64,000 bases of DNA from Dactylorhiza incarnata (Eukaryota > Streptophyta > Magnoliopsida > Asparagales > Orchidaceae). The stretch spans positions 1,488,001 through 1,552,000 of the forward strand of contig JAWHQI010000305.1 of the NCBI GenBank assembly GCA_033032865.1. The letters are read 5' to 3'. Every line of letters begins with the position of its first letter. Position 1 is the first letter of the stretch. Below are positions 31,738 through 44,145 of this stretch, in pieces. The notes under the pieces are model-generated. The model searched no databases. It was not told the origin of the DNA and saw nothing but the letters and a program-made list of their open reading frames with translations. The translations under genes and the position numbers were made by a program.

Positions 31738-32627
31738 ATGACACTTGAAAAATCAGAGATCAACCCACTCCCATCCAGGCGAGACCCCGTCAGAATAAGG
31801 TGTGTCGTCCATGCGAGTAGGGAAGGAAGTGATAGCGGTGGAGCCAGAGCGACCAGGGCAATTACAGTATTTCCCGACGAGTTTCCAGGGGATCGGGTTT
31901 CGAGAAATGGAGAACCTGGCGAGGTTTCCAGATACTCGCGCAGGTGGCAATTATAGTATTGTTACTCGCCACATAGAAGATCATCGCCAGGGTGTAAGGA
32001 GCCCTTTCTGTTGTGAGGTACTGGCCGCCCCAGTCCCAGAAGGGTTCAGAGAGTCTGCCCTCAGCTACTACTCCGGGAGGGATGATCTGATCTGTCATCT
32101 TCAATGGTTCGAGGATGTGGTTTCCATCCGGAACATGATGGACGCCTTCAAATGTCGGTTCTTTGCGATCACCTTCCAGGGAAAGGCAAGAGACTGGTTC
32201 CACCAGCTGCCGGCCAATTTCATCTACTATTTTGAGGACATGTGGAGAGGGTTGATGATGAGGTTTGCCACGTCCAAGAAGATGAAGGAGGCAACTGACC
32301 TCTTCTATCTAGTGCAAGGAGTGCACGAGACGTTGGGTCAGTACATCGACCGCTTCCAGGAGGAAGTCCTAGGCATCCAAAAGGTGGATGACTTCACCCT
32401 TCAACTGGCCCTCACTTTCGGTCTGAGGGAGAGCCTCTTCAAGCTCGAAATTATCAGGGATCCTCCCCTATCCTACGAAGAACTTATTGAGAGAGCCAAT
32501 AAATTCGTTTAGGGGGACTCGACAAACCGAGGATTGCTGACAAGGCTCACCAAGATAACCAGGGTGGAAGACAAGGAAGAGGAGAAGTTCCCGGTGCAGG
32601 GAAAGAAGGTGGAGCCTAGGGTGTAAC
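31738..32627 (+). pseudogene. gag fragment of a Ty3/gypsy (Tat-like) element
   Basis: The open part is 31802-32512. It shows the retrotransposon gag core: DDLICHLQWFEDVV, ITFQGKARDWFHQLP, LMMRFATSKK, ETLGQYIDRFQEEVL and DPPLSYEELIERANKF. The first 60 codons do not look like gag and the start is uncertain. The frame ends with a stop at 32510-32512, and the coding-like sequence is cut at 32627 where a TGTAAC-type LTR begins. No protease or pol follows, so this is a remnant. The neighbouring Tat-type LTR relic on the same strand is a likely former part of the same element. Confidence 0.75.
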
Positions 32628-32717
32628 TGTAACATCCCGACTTTAGACCCTAGTGGACCCAATAAAAGTAACCCAAAGGATATAAAATAACCCGATTTTA
32701 GGATATTGTGCTAAGGA

Positions 32718-33175
32718 ACCCTGATTTGAGTCCTGTCAGTTCTAATAACTTTGTATGATCGATAAGAGTGCAATGGAACTCGTTCCATTCCAATCCGAGG
32801 TCGTTTAGAGAAAACGATCATTTTGAGTATCGTAGCGCGTCACGACAACACTGCTGTGGTATAGTGACCATACAAACCCCGAATTGACTTCCGTCAGTTG
32901 CGTTAAACTAGTATAATCAATACGAGTGCAACAGAACTCGTTCCATTCCAATCCGAGGTCGTCTAGAAAAAACGACCATTTTGAGTATCGTAACGCGTCA
33001 CGACAACAATGTTTTGATATAATGACCATACGTACTCCGAATTGACTTCCGTCAATTGTGTTAGACTCGTCTAGTCAATAAGAGTGCAACAAGACTCATT
33101 TCATTTCAATCGGAGGTCGTATGAGAAATATGACCGTTTTAGGTTTTGTAGCCCGCCACGACATAATTTTAAAAT
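32718..33175. repeat. 158-bp tandem repeat, three copies
   Basis: ACTCGTTCCATTCCAATCCG starts at 32778 and 32936, and a diverged ACTCATTTCATTTCAATCGG at 33094, each 158 bp apart. GAATTGACTTCCGTCA and GAGTGCAA also recur in phase. Confidence 0.9.
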
Positions 33176-33484
33176 ATTAAGTGAATAAACGCAGAATCAG
33201 TCGCGGTCGGTTTCAGTGGACTCCTAAGGTCAGAACAAGACCAACGAAGTCCGTTATAACCGATTTCGACGTCAGAAAGTCAAACTGCGGTCAAATCAAG
33301 CTTTATAGCACACTGAAAAGCGTGGGCACACCCATGATAATTTAATACCCCAACATTGACCAATCACCCGACGATTTGGACACACTTGGACTTTGACCGA
33401 CATGAGGGACCCACCCTAGGGTTGACTTTAGTCAAACCCTTAAAAATCTCTATTTTTGGAATCATTTTCCCAAAAGCGACTTCA

Positions 33485-33506
33485 CCCCCCCCCCCCCCCC
33501 CCCCCC
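33485..33506. repeat. Poly-C run, 22 bases
   Basis: C homopolymer within the TGTAAC-type LTR. Confidence 0.95.
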
Positions 33507-34120
33507 ACACCAACATTTGGGCCCCACCCCTCCATTCCCTGGGCCTCAAAAATCAGCCAAGGCATTTTTTGGGCATTGGCAAGAGCCCATGGGGTGACGA
33601 CCTTCCCTCCTCTTCTCCCAAAACCACCACCCCACTAAAGGGATGACCTCCTCCCCTCCATATACCATTAGGAGGGGATGCCCACTACACAAAGGGGAGT
33701 GGCCAGCTGTCATGGATAGCTGGAGGGGGAGAAGTATCCCCCCTCCCCTCCCTTAGTCCCACGTCCGGGAGAAAGGAAGGGAGTCCCTCCTCCCTTCATA
33801 TAAAGGCAACCCGTTCCCCCTCTACTGGCACACACACCACCCTACCATAGCCCCCCTTGGACGGAGCTGCCTCGCCGGAAAACCCCACCCAAGCTCACGG
33901 CACCTCCGCCACCTCCCATTGCAGCCCAACCCAACACCACCCGGACCCCCCCCCATAAGGTGGAACCCTCCTCCTCCCCCTTCCCCACTCCCCTGACGTG
34001 TTGTATGCACTCCTCCTCTGTCGGAGCGCCGTCAGCACCACCCGAGCCTGGCCATGCGGAGCGATCCTCACCCAGCGTCGGTGGTGGCGCTGGGGGAGTA
34101 GCACTCCTCTAGGGGACCCA

Positions 34121-34140
34121 CCCCCCCCCCCCCCCCCCCC
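34121..34140. repeat. Poly-C run, 20 bases
   Basis: C homopolymer followed by GGCGGCGGG, within GC-rich sequence. Confidence 0.95.
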
Positions 34141-34740
34141 GGCGGCGGGAGGCGACGGTGCCGCTGGAAATCGCATCTCCGACTGCACCCGTACGCCTCC
34201 TATTTCTATTATTTTACCCCTCCCGGCGGCACCAAGCCGTCGGGCCACCGCCGGAAGGAGGCCCAACCCCCAGCGAGCCGATCAGGGTCATTAAGGTGGC
34301 CATCAGGGAGGGAGGGGCGACGCGACACCAGCTGGAACGGAGCATGCAAGCCACGCCACCCGCCCCCTCATTTTAGAGAAATCTGGCGGTGGCCGGCGGC
34401 GGCAGGCCGCCGGACCACCGCCAGATAGTTCGCCTGCCCCCGACGAGTTGACCGGGGGCAGAGCCGGCGGCGGGCGGCTGCTGGCCGGCGATGGTAGAGG
34501 CCGCCACCCTCTGCATCGTCAGGGAGCAGCAGCTGCCGTCCGATCTCCATGATGAGATTGGACGGCAGCGGGATCCTTAAATCTCATCTGCCTCCGCATT
34601 CGTGCCCCCCACAGCGGATCGGCCCCAGATCCGCTGTGGAGGCCGAATACCAACGCGCGCGGTTATCCCAAATCCCAGCGCTGGGATTTGCCTATCCGCA
34701 CCCCAACCCCCTGTTTCTCTTCCTAATTTTTTTTCCGAGT

Positions 34741-36999
34741 CAATTGTAGGCTCCTAGGGGAAAATGTTTGAACATGAAATTTGTCACCCACTAAGAGGGC
34801 TATCTCCCATAATGTTTTGGAATTTTTTGAGGTGATTTGATATTTTAAGGGCTTAAATAATGTTTGTCTAGCCAAAAATAAATGTCTCAGCAACTTGGAA
34901 AAGTTTGGGAAAATTTCCAGACCCCTAATAAGATCTCCTGGATGTTCTATCAAATTATAGGATTTTTATAAAGTGATTTGATATTTTTATTGCCTTATAT
35001 AAGATTGTTTGGCCAAAAAAAATTAATGTCTCAATAACTTGGAAATTTTGGTAAAATTCCTAGACCCCTAATGGGACCTCTTGGATGTGCTATCAAAATT
35101 TGGGGTCCTTTAGATGAAAAATTGTAATAATTCTCGTATTATCGAAATAAGCAGTGTGCTTTAAAAATTATAATCACGCAATAATTGGGTGAACGGATCG
35201 TAGCACGCAATCGTGTTATAATCGTCGGATGATGTTACGAATAAAAGATGACCCGATGAATAAAAACGAAAACTCAAGCTCGAGGCAATGTGCGTTTTTT
35301 ACAACTCAACGAGCTGCGATTAGAATAATGCTCAGACATTGGAAATTGCCTCTTTGAAGAATTTAAGGAACTCATAACATCGTTCCTCAAGTCTGCTTAA
35401 GCCATGCTTAAAAGGTGCAATTAAAACCCATGATCGGACTATCATAAAAGGTAGAATTTGGAAGAAACTCCTATAAACGAAGATAGAACAAAACTTGCCT
35501 CCTATGAACGGAGATAGAACCAAAGCCTCCTATATATCGAGTGAAGGACTACTAACCCTTTTCATTCTATTGCAATTTCTTTTACCTCCAGCTCATACAG
35601 TCATACTGGTCCGGTTATTTCAGCTTTTCACTCCACTTTCTTTTCAGTACTACTCCAGTCTCGTACTGGTCCGGTCATCTTAGCTCTTTACTTCCGTTCT
35701 TTCATTTAGTACTTTTACCGTTCAGCATTTCATTTCTGCGGCTTATTTATAGCACTATTTTACTGCACTCAATAACGGTAATTTATCATATCTACAGTTC
35801 TAGCATGGGTTATTCTCTGATGAGCGGCCATTTCTTTTTAGTAGAGCCTTAGTTGAGGTTAACCGTGAGTTGAGTATCTCCTCTAGGGTTAGCCCCAAAT
35901 AATGTGCCCTTACGCCCGTTGCGCCTCCCGACCAAAAATTGAGTAGCCGGTCGAATTAGAAAGGTTGTGGATGACCCAAAGTGCATTTGTACTATTTAAT
36001 TAACTATTTGTGAAATGCTTGCGGAAAAAGTGGCGGGTCGGTCACGCCCGCAGACCGTTCGTACCGGTGCGGGAGGGTTGACGACTCATGGCGATAGGGA
36101 GATGTGTACCGCGGGTGATCACCATTCCGTACCCGTTGATTTGCGTCCACTGGTCGGCCTAAATTTTGAAATCGCCGGATGTCACTCACATCCAAGGATC
36201 ACACTAAGTTGTACGGTAGGGCCTGGGTGGTGCGGTACGACCACACTCAGAAGTGGCGGGACTGGCCACTGTCACCGACGACCACATCGGTGAGGTCCTC
36301 GGGGTTCACTACCCTGCTGGAAGAAAAACGGTCCATACTGTGTGGGCACAGGGTGTGTGAGCAAGTTTGAACACCTGTGGCGTGTTTGCAAATTGTGGTC
36401 ACTTGTGTTATTACTGTTATTAGTTGAGCTATTCTTTTAAGCAACAGATGATATTAATAGGGCTTCCTGATATTTACATGTTGCTAACCCCTTTTTGCTT
36501 CAGCTATCTATTTACTGTTTGGGTGCTTAAGCTCGTCCCCAGGATACATATCCAGGGAGGAGATGTGTTTATCACTTAGCTCTGTGACTAACGGTTGTTT
36601 ATATAACCATTCACATGAGATGGGACAGCGTGAAGCCCCCATACCGCATAACAACATACAAGCTTTAGAGATTGCCCGATCAGATACACCGACCTCACCT
36701 CCGGTCTTCCTTGACGTGAGTCATAGGGTATAGGACTATGTAAGGAAAATAGGGGTTGTAGTAGTTATCCTTAGCCCACAAGGGCACCCATGTAAACAGT
36801 TGACTACGACCTTTTTGCTTATGTATATACATATGTCTTGTTAGTATGATTGCTTCCGCACTGTGTTCTGATGTGATGTATTGATTCTCTTACCAAACAA
36901 AGCGACCACCCAGCGCTTGAGAGTGTGGGTCGTTACTGTTGAAACCGATTTCTCGGACTCTGTGGAGTTCGGGGCCCCCAACAAGTTGAGGGGTGGCCA
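34741..36999. other. Non-coding retrotransposon-derived stretch
   Basis: 34741-35160 is AT-rich with two diverged copies of a TTTGGCCAAAAAA / AATGTCTCA / CTTGGAAA block (about 34865 and 35010). 35820-36380 resembles a TGTAAC-type LTR by style. No gene is supported. Confidence 0.4.
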
Positions 37000-37479
37000 A
37001 CTCTTACTCCCCCCCCAGGGAGAGCTCTAGGTTGAAGGTGTTGGAACTATGAACTGGACTAAGGGCTCGTCGAGGAGGTCCCACCACATACCCGGAAGAT
37101 CTTTAGAGCGCTTCCCCTCCCAAGCCAGCGACGGGCTTGGGCACCACTGGAGGCTCTCCTCACTCCACTAGAGAGAGATTTGGGGAGGGAGAGAGAAAGA
37201 GAGAGAGAGCTAGCATAGAACAAGCTTGCCTCCAAATGGTGCCCCCTTGTCCTATTTATAGGATTTTTGGACTTGGGCTGCAAATAGCCAAAAACTGGTC
37301 CCTGAAATTACCAAAATACCCTCGGAAATGGCTGCGGATAGCCAAATCCCGTTGTTCTGAGGAACTAAACGCAGACCGATCCCTCCCCCCGGAACTGGGC
37401 AAGAGGGAGGACCTCCCGCGGGGGCTGGGCGAACCCCCTAACTGGGGCGGGTGAACCTAGGGGCCGGCCCCTACTGGTC
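37000..37479. other. LTR-like stretch with TATA-like box and GA-rich tract
   Basis: GAGAGAGAGAAAGAGAGAGAG-type tract at about 37185-37210 and CCTATTTATAGG at about 37251-37262. No gene. Confidence 0.4.
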
Positions 37480-37970
37480 TCGCCCCCTTACTGCTGGGGC
37501 GGGGGCGAGGGGGGCCGAAGACCACCACCCCTCGCCCCCTGCTGGGGCGGGCGAGACCCGGGGGTCGGCCCCCCTGCTGGGGCGGGGGCGAGGGGGGGCT
37601 GAAGGCCTCCTCCCCTCGCCCCCCTGCTTGGGCGGGCGAGACCCGGGGGTCGGCTCCCCTGCTGGTCTCGCCCCCCTGCTGCTGGGGCGGGGGCGAGAGG
37701 GAGGGCTCGCCCCTCCACCTCTCGCCCCCCTACGCTGGGGGTGGGGGCGAGAGGGCGAGAGGGAGGGCTCGCCCCTCCACCTCTCGCCCCCTACGCTGGG
37801 GGCGGGGGGGAGAGGGAGGGCTCGCCCCTCTACCTCTCGCCCCCCCTTTGCTGGGGGCGGGGGAGAGAGGGAGGGCTCGTCCCTCCACCTCTCGCCCCCC
37901 TACGTTGGGGGCGGGGGCAAGAGGGAGGGCTCGCCCCTCTACCTCTCCCCCCTCTACATAAGCTGGGCGA
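37480..37970. repeat. GC-rich minisatellite
   Basis: First part: about 90-bp units with GGGCGGGCGAGACCCGGGGG, recurring to about 37680. Second part: five units of about 52-60 bp, each with GAGGGAGGGCTCG, at about 37697, 37757, 37815, 37870 and 37922. The long open frame across it is a by-product of GC content. Confidence 0.88.
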
Positions 37971-38439
37971 GCGGGAGGCCTCCGCCTCCACCGCTCGCCC
38001 CTTTGCCCCTACTCTTCCTGCCTGGGACTATGCTATCACACAATGTTCTAAAGGACCCCTGGGTCTCGAAAAAACACTCGGCGAATACGGGGTTGTACAG
38101 TTACCACCCGGGAAGCACTGAGTGGCCGTCTTGGGCAGTAAGACCCTCCTCTCCCGACCTAGGTTCAGTTGTGTGTGTGTCTGTGGGGGAGGGGGGTCTT
38201 ACAAATGGATTAGAGCGATCACGATACGACCACATGGGGCACTCGTTGGATCCTTCCTTCCCATGTTCAGTTTCCTGGTTCGGGACGAACCACGCAGCGG
38301 AAGCTTGGTGGACCCTTATGTTAGAAATTTAAGGATTCTAGACTGCATAGTAGCACACCCATTCACATATCGCTTCCGTTTCAATCAGTTTTTCACAAAA
38401 TTCCCTTACTTTTACAAGTACTGATCTTCTTCTGTTACT
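37971..38439. other. Leader-like sequence before the Tekay/Del-like gag remnant
   Basis: Contains GTGTGTGTGTCTGTGGGGG and, at 38286-38313, a stretch resembling the D-arm region of initiator tRNA-Met (CGCAGCGGAAGC). No gene. Confidence 0.4.
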
Positions 38440-38911
38440 TCTCCAGATACCGGAGTCCAGAAACAGGAGATCATCCATCCTCTAGGGACCAGTACCACCC
38501 TACTATTCCACCACCAGACCCTGTTGCTCCAGATGCAGTCCCATTCACCGAGATCGACCTGGGGCGGACGTTTACAGCACTGTTGGGCACCTTCCAGACA
38601 GCCATCCTATGGCCACCCCAGCAGCCTATCGTGCCCACGGACTTTCTGACGACCTTCCGGGGTCTAAGTCCTCCTATCTTCCGAGGCACTGAATCCGCTA
38701 CGCAGGCGGAGGAGTGGGTGGAAAGGGTTGAGGAACTACGAATCGGCATGATGTTCCCCGCCATCTTGATACGCAGGCGGAGAAGCAAGATCAGGTGTTG
38801 CGAAGGAAGTCGATCCCTATGGTGAAAGTTCTCTGGGGTAATCAGGATGTTCGGGGCGCAACCTGGGAGCTGGAATCAGTGATGAAGGAGTCTTATCCTC
38901 ACCTTTTCGGC
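38440..38911 (+). pseudogene. Tekay/Del-like element with gag N-part joined to the pol end (internal deletion)
   Basis: The first part reads as a gag N-terminus: TFQTAILWPPQQPIVPTDFL, then PPIFRGTESATQAEEWVERV. This corresponds to the gag start of Tekay/Del chromoviruses (FRGT-x-x-P-x-x-AEEWL). At about 38765 the frame changes and the sequence becomes the pol C-terminus: LRRKSIPMVKVLWGNQ, then GATWELESVMKESYPHLFG and a stop. Everything between (protease, RT, RNase H, most of integrase) is missing. TACGCAGGCGGAG occurs on both sides, at 38699 and 38770, and may mark the join. Confidence 0.8.
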
Positions 38912-39276
38912 TAGTTTTCCCCGGTAAGCTTTCATTTCTTGTGCTTTTTCTTGTTTTGAATTGTTGTTGCAGAGTTTCGGGGCGAAACTTTTTGTTAGGA
39001 GGGGTGGCTGTAACGCCCCAGGTTTTTCTTATAATTATTTTGAGCGGGCATATGGGAATTATAATGGTCTGAATATTAAGTCTATCGTTACGAAGTGTTA
39101 ATGCGAGAGGGCGTTACCGTTTCACGAGCGTCGTTGTTTGTCATGTTGTGAAGATCGATATATAAATATAAATTTAAGACTTTCTAAGCATAGCATTAGT
39201 TAGAAGGTGTATTAATTAATATATATTAGTTAGTATTGGCTAGTAATAAATTAATATACCCTAGTTGATATATCTA
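38912..39276 (+). repeat. 3' end of the Tekay/Del-like element: polypurine tract and start of 3' LTR
   Basis: AGGAGGGGTGGC (38997-39008) is a purine tract. The LTR begins TGTAACGCCCCAGG at 39009 and is cut at 39276 by the Helitron start. Confidence 0.7.
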
Positions 39277-39553
39277 TCTATACTATTATATAAAGATATT
39301 GAGTTATGGTGTAACCCGGTCCGCCATCAAATTTACACCGTTCGATCGTCTAAGAGATATCTCTCCAACATCCGATCAAAATTGCCTCCAAATAAAATTG
39401 CCCAAAACCTAATCACCTCCAAATTCCTACGGTTCCGCCTTTTTCCTCTCCATCGCCCTGCAGGCCATCCTCCTCCCTCACGGAACAAACACTGACTCCC
39501 TCGGTGACTGAAAGCACACGCCTACTCCCTCGGCGACTGAAGCACACTCCCTC

Positions 39554-40084
39554 TGTTAGGGTTTAATGATCCAATGGCCTCAGATATCCCATCACGATCC
39601 AACAGTCCAGAAATATCCAGCCATCACGCTGATCCAGCGGCAGAGAAACCACCTTATCATCCAACGGTCCTAGTGCAGCCCGTAAACTGCCAGCCATCAC
39701 ATCAGTCAGGCGATAACATTAATAAAGGGATTATCATCAGAGGCTCATCCAACGGCGGGAAGCCAATCAAGCAGTTCGACGAACGAGCAGCTCGACGAAC
39801 GTCGAACGAAGCCAATCATTCCGTTCGACGAACCAGCTAAAGTCCCGGGGCCCGAGAAAAGATCAACAGCGGATATTCATTAATTAGTAATAAAAGAATG
39901 TAACGGCTAGTTTTTAAACCACGTGGTTATTAATACCCAGGTTATGTTATTGTAAAGGCATGAAGGTTAATGAAAGTGTTTTTGCTTCTAATCTCTCTCT
40001 CTCTCCTCGTCTCTCTATCCTCCGGCCACCCTCCTAGGTCTTTCGTCTCCCAGCAAACCACCACTAGCCAGTGGAGTCTTAACA
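39554..40084 (+). repeat. 5' LTR of the chromovirus
   Basis: 531 bp, TG...CA. It contains the repeated word TTCGACGAACGAGCAGCTCG and a CT microsatellite near the end. Confidence 0.93.
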
Positions 40085-40104
40085 TTTGGTGCTCTCGTTG
40101 AGAT
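40085..40104 (+). promoter_or_regulatory. Primer-binding site of the chromovirus
   Basis: TTTGGTGCTCTCGTTGAGAT directly after the LTR. The tRNA is not assigned. Confidence 0.75.
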
Positions 40105-43100
40105 ACTTTCCGCCGTTATCACATTGGGCGACGGATTACGCACACTAGCAGAACTCAAGAACGCATTTCTGGCAGATCAAACAGCCAGAACATAGCAAAT
40201 GGACGAGCTACAGGGGCAGTTCGCAAGGTTGATGGAACAACAGTCCACACAGCTCTCGCAGCAATTCACAACAGAAATGCAGAAGAAAGAAAACCTTCTG
40301 TCTCGCCAAATCTTGGAGACACGGGACCATTCATCAAAACAACTGACGGAGCAAATTGCAGCATTGTGACGGGAGATGATGAACCAGTTCGAGAATCTCC
40401 ATAAAACTATGGGCGCAAATTCCCTTCAGGGACCACAAACACCCATAGTCCCAGGAGGATCTCAGATTAATCATCACCGGCCCACGGAAGCACAACCCAT
40501 GGAAGGAATTATGGGATCACCACCGATTCCCAACATAAACCAGGTAGTTTCTTACCACCCCACTACTGCTTTCGAATTTCCCTGCCCTCGTTTTTCTGAA
40601 GGAGATCCCACAGATTGGCTGTACGAATTAAAAAGACATTTCGAACATAACAATATACGACCCCAAGATTTCTTAACTATAGCCTCGTTCCACTTAGACA
40701 AACCAGCCTCTAAATGGTACCACGCTACATTAGAAAACCATCCAGCATTAACGTTTACATTGTTCGTTGACGCTATAACCAAAAGATTTGGACCATCCTT
40801 ATTTCTCAAACCTGCTGGCCTGGTAACCAAATTACAGCAGTCATCCTCGGTTCTTTCATATAAGAAAGAATTCGAAGATCTCATAACAAGAGTTCCGGGA
40901 TTAGCGCCAGAATTTGTCTGCGATATGTTTGTATCAGGACTCAAGGAACATATTAGAGGGCCCGTATTATTAGCCCGCCCCACGGAAATACACGACGCAT
41001 ATATAATCGCTAGAATGCATGAAGACCAACAACAACTAGGAGGCAGAAACAGAAATTCCTACAACACTAATCATACAACCATAACCCATGATACACACAG
41101 AACGTTTCCACCGCAAAACAGATCAAGATTACCACCCATTAAAAGACTGTCCCCAGCAGAACTCCAAGCCAAACGAGAGAAAGGGCTCTGTTACAACTGC
41201 GACGAAAAATACCACGCGGGGCATAAGTGTAAGGGAAGAGGTGCCTTACTATATCTAGGTGGGACAGAAGAAGAAGACTGCACGGATGAAATCATCGACG
41301 ACCACGGCAACATGAACCAAGAGGAGGAGGACCCGAAATCAACAGTGTGTCTACAAGCACTAACAGGAACCATACCGGACCACGGGTTAAGAGTAACAGG
41401 ATACATCAATAGACATCCACTAGAAATCTTTATAGATGGGGGAAGTTCCCATAACTTTATATCCCACAGAATGGCAGCCTTTCTCAAAATACCTATCCAT
41501 AGAATTACTGAATTCCCAGTTTACATGGGAAACAGCTCAATAGAACATTGCAAAGGAAAGTGCAAGGATACAAAACTGCTCATTCAATCCAACATTTACA
41601 CTATTCACTTATATGTCCTGGACATCGAGGGAGCCGACTTAATCATAGGGCAACAATGGCTTAGAACATTAGGGCCAGTGACCACGGATTATAATAACTT
41701 AACCATCTCATACAATGGAACCCAAGGACAAGTGAAGCTTATAGGACACAAAAATGTGACCCAAGTTGGGGAGATTATATCATCGCAGTTAAAAAGAATG
41801 CTAGCCCTAAAACCATCTACCGTATGCCTACTAATGACAAAGGAGAACAAGAAAAACACTAACACTGACAACTTGTGGAGTGAAACAATTAAACAACTAC
41901 CCGATAAATTTCAAAACCTGCTAACACAATACTCAGACCGATTTCAGGAACCTACAAACCTACCACCAAAAAGGAACATTGACCACGAGATCAATCTAGT
42001 CCCAAACGCGAACACACCAAATTTAAAACCATTCCGCTATCCTTACCATCAGAAAAATGAGATTGAGAGATTGGTTGAAGAAATGCTTAACAAAGGACTA
42101 ATTAGACCAAGCACCTCAGCCTTTAGTTCCCCAGTTCTCTTGGTTAAAAAAAAGATGGAACATGGCGGTTTTGCGTAGATTATTGGGCGCTCAATAAAAT
42201 AACGATCAAGGATAAATTTCCTATCCCAATCATCGAAGAGCTTCTAGACTAGCTTTACTCGGTAAGATACTTTTCAAAAATTGATTTAAGGTCTGGTTAT
42301 CATCAAATTCTAATGGCAGAAAGAGACATACATAAGACAGCGTTCCGCACACACCAAGGACACTACGAATTCGTAGTATTACCCTTTGGCTTATCAAATG
42401 CGCCGTCAACTTTTCAGTCAGTAATGAACACCATCTTTCAGCCTTTCATGAGAAAATTTATAGTAATATTTTTTGATGATATCCTGATTTTCAATAGTAA
42501 TGAGACTGAGCATTTAGAACATTTACGGGTGACCTTGAGAACTTTGGAAAATCATCAATTATTGGTAAAGCTATCCAAATGTAATTTCTTAACTACTGAA
42601 ATGGAATTTTTAGGACACACAATTAAAGCCGGTGAGGTATCACCAAATAAAACAAATATTGAAGCCATAGCCAGTTTCCCAATACCTACCAATCAAAAGG
42701 GCGTTAGAGCTTTCTTAGGAATCACAGGTTACTATAGAAAGTTTATCAAGGATTATGCCAAGTTAGCCCATCCAATTACTGAAATTTAAAAAAAAATTCA
42801 TTTCAATGGAATGCAAAAACGCAAGAAGCTTTTGATATACTAAAAATAAAATTAACTTCCTACCCCATATTATCCCTCCCAAATTTTAACGAGCCGTTTA
42901 TCATTGAGACCGACACATCGGGCACAGGAATAGGTGTCGTACTTAAGCAAGAAAAAAAAACCATAGCTTACTTCAGCAAGAAACTAGCACCCATGATCCA
43001 AAAAAAATCAACATATTTTCGTGAACTATTTGCGATAACAGCCGCAATCACGAAATGGAGGCAATACCTGCTGGGCCATAAATTCACAATACTAACAGAT

Positions 43101-44130
43101 CATCAAAGCCTTCACTACCTACTTAAACAAAATCTTCAAACACCTGAGCAGCAAACATTCCTAGCTAAATTATTAGGGTATGACTTTGAAATTAAATATA
43201 AACCAGGGAAAAATAACCAAGCAGCAGACACCCTGTCTAGGATCCCTGATATTCCAGAGAAACACCCCCAAATGAGTCTCAACATGATCACCATTCCATC
43301 ATCCCCATTACTGGAGGGACTGGAAAAGGATTATGAGGGGGATGAGCTAGCCAGACAATTCAACCAAAACCCACAGGCTTTCCCTCAATGGAAAAAACAA
43401 GAAAATTACATCATTTACAAGCAGCGCATCTACATTCCCAGAACTTCACAAATAATAAACAGAATAATGCAGGAAACACGCTCTAGCACAATAGGGGGGC
43501 ACTCTGGAATAAGAGGGACCAACCATAAAATAAAAACACATTTCTATTGGCAGAACATGAAGGCAGATATCACAAAGTATATAAGCAAATGTGATATCTG
43601 CCAAAAAGCTAAACCAGCCAACCATGCCCCCTATGGTCTGCTCCAACCTCTACCAACACCCAGTAAGTTATGGAGTGACCTAACCATGAATTTCATTACT
43701 TTTCTACCAGCATCTAATAAATTCACTATTATATTTGTAGTAGTAGACAGATTTTCAAAGGCAATCCATCTTACCCCACTGCAACCACCAATTTCCGGCC
43801 CTAAAGTGGCAAAGGCATTCTGGAATAGCGTGGGAAAACTCCACGGGATTCCAGAATCAATCATATCCGACAGAGATCCACTTTTTCTAAGTGATTTCTA
43901 GACTGAACTATTCCGATTGCAGGGAACAAACTCAAATACAACTCTTCATACCACCCCCAAACAGACGGATTAACCGAAAGGGTTAACCGCTGTATCGAGC
44001 AATATTTGAGAATATTCACCCATGAAAACCCTTCACTATGGTCAGAATACCTAAATTTAGCAGAATATCATTATAACACCACGTTTAACACATCGACCAA
44101 CATGACCCCTTAAGAGGTCATGTATGGTCG

Positions 44131-44145
44131 CCCCCCCCCCCCCCC
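44131..44145. repeat. Poly-C run, 15 bases, inside integrase
   Basis: C homopolymer that breaks the chromovirus reading frame after EVMYGR. Confidence 0.93.

Larger units (their letters stand above)
32628..34740 (+). repeat. TGTAACATCCC-type LTR (Tekay/Del-like), right end not located
   Basis: Begins TGTAACATCCCGACTTTAGA at 32628, the start form of Tekay/Del-type LTRs, and cuts into the gag fragment. A TATA box (CATATAAAGG, about 33800) is followed by a C-rich start region. I cannot find the terminal CA, the primer site or a second copy, so the extent past 34740 is a guess. No coding sequence. Confidence 0.55.

Noticed and set aside
32960..33260. Chance of a CRISPR-like array in the 158-bp repeats
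   Set aside because: Plant genome, full-unit tandem repeats without unique spacers; not CRISPR.
37451..38332. 293-codon Gly/Pro/Arg-rich open frame
   Set aside because: It runs through a GC-rich minisatellite, several frames are open on both strands, and no domain is seen.
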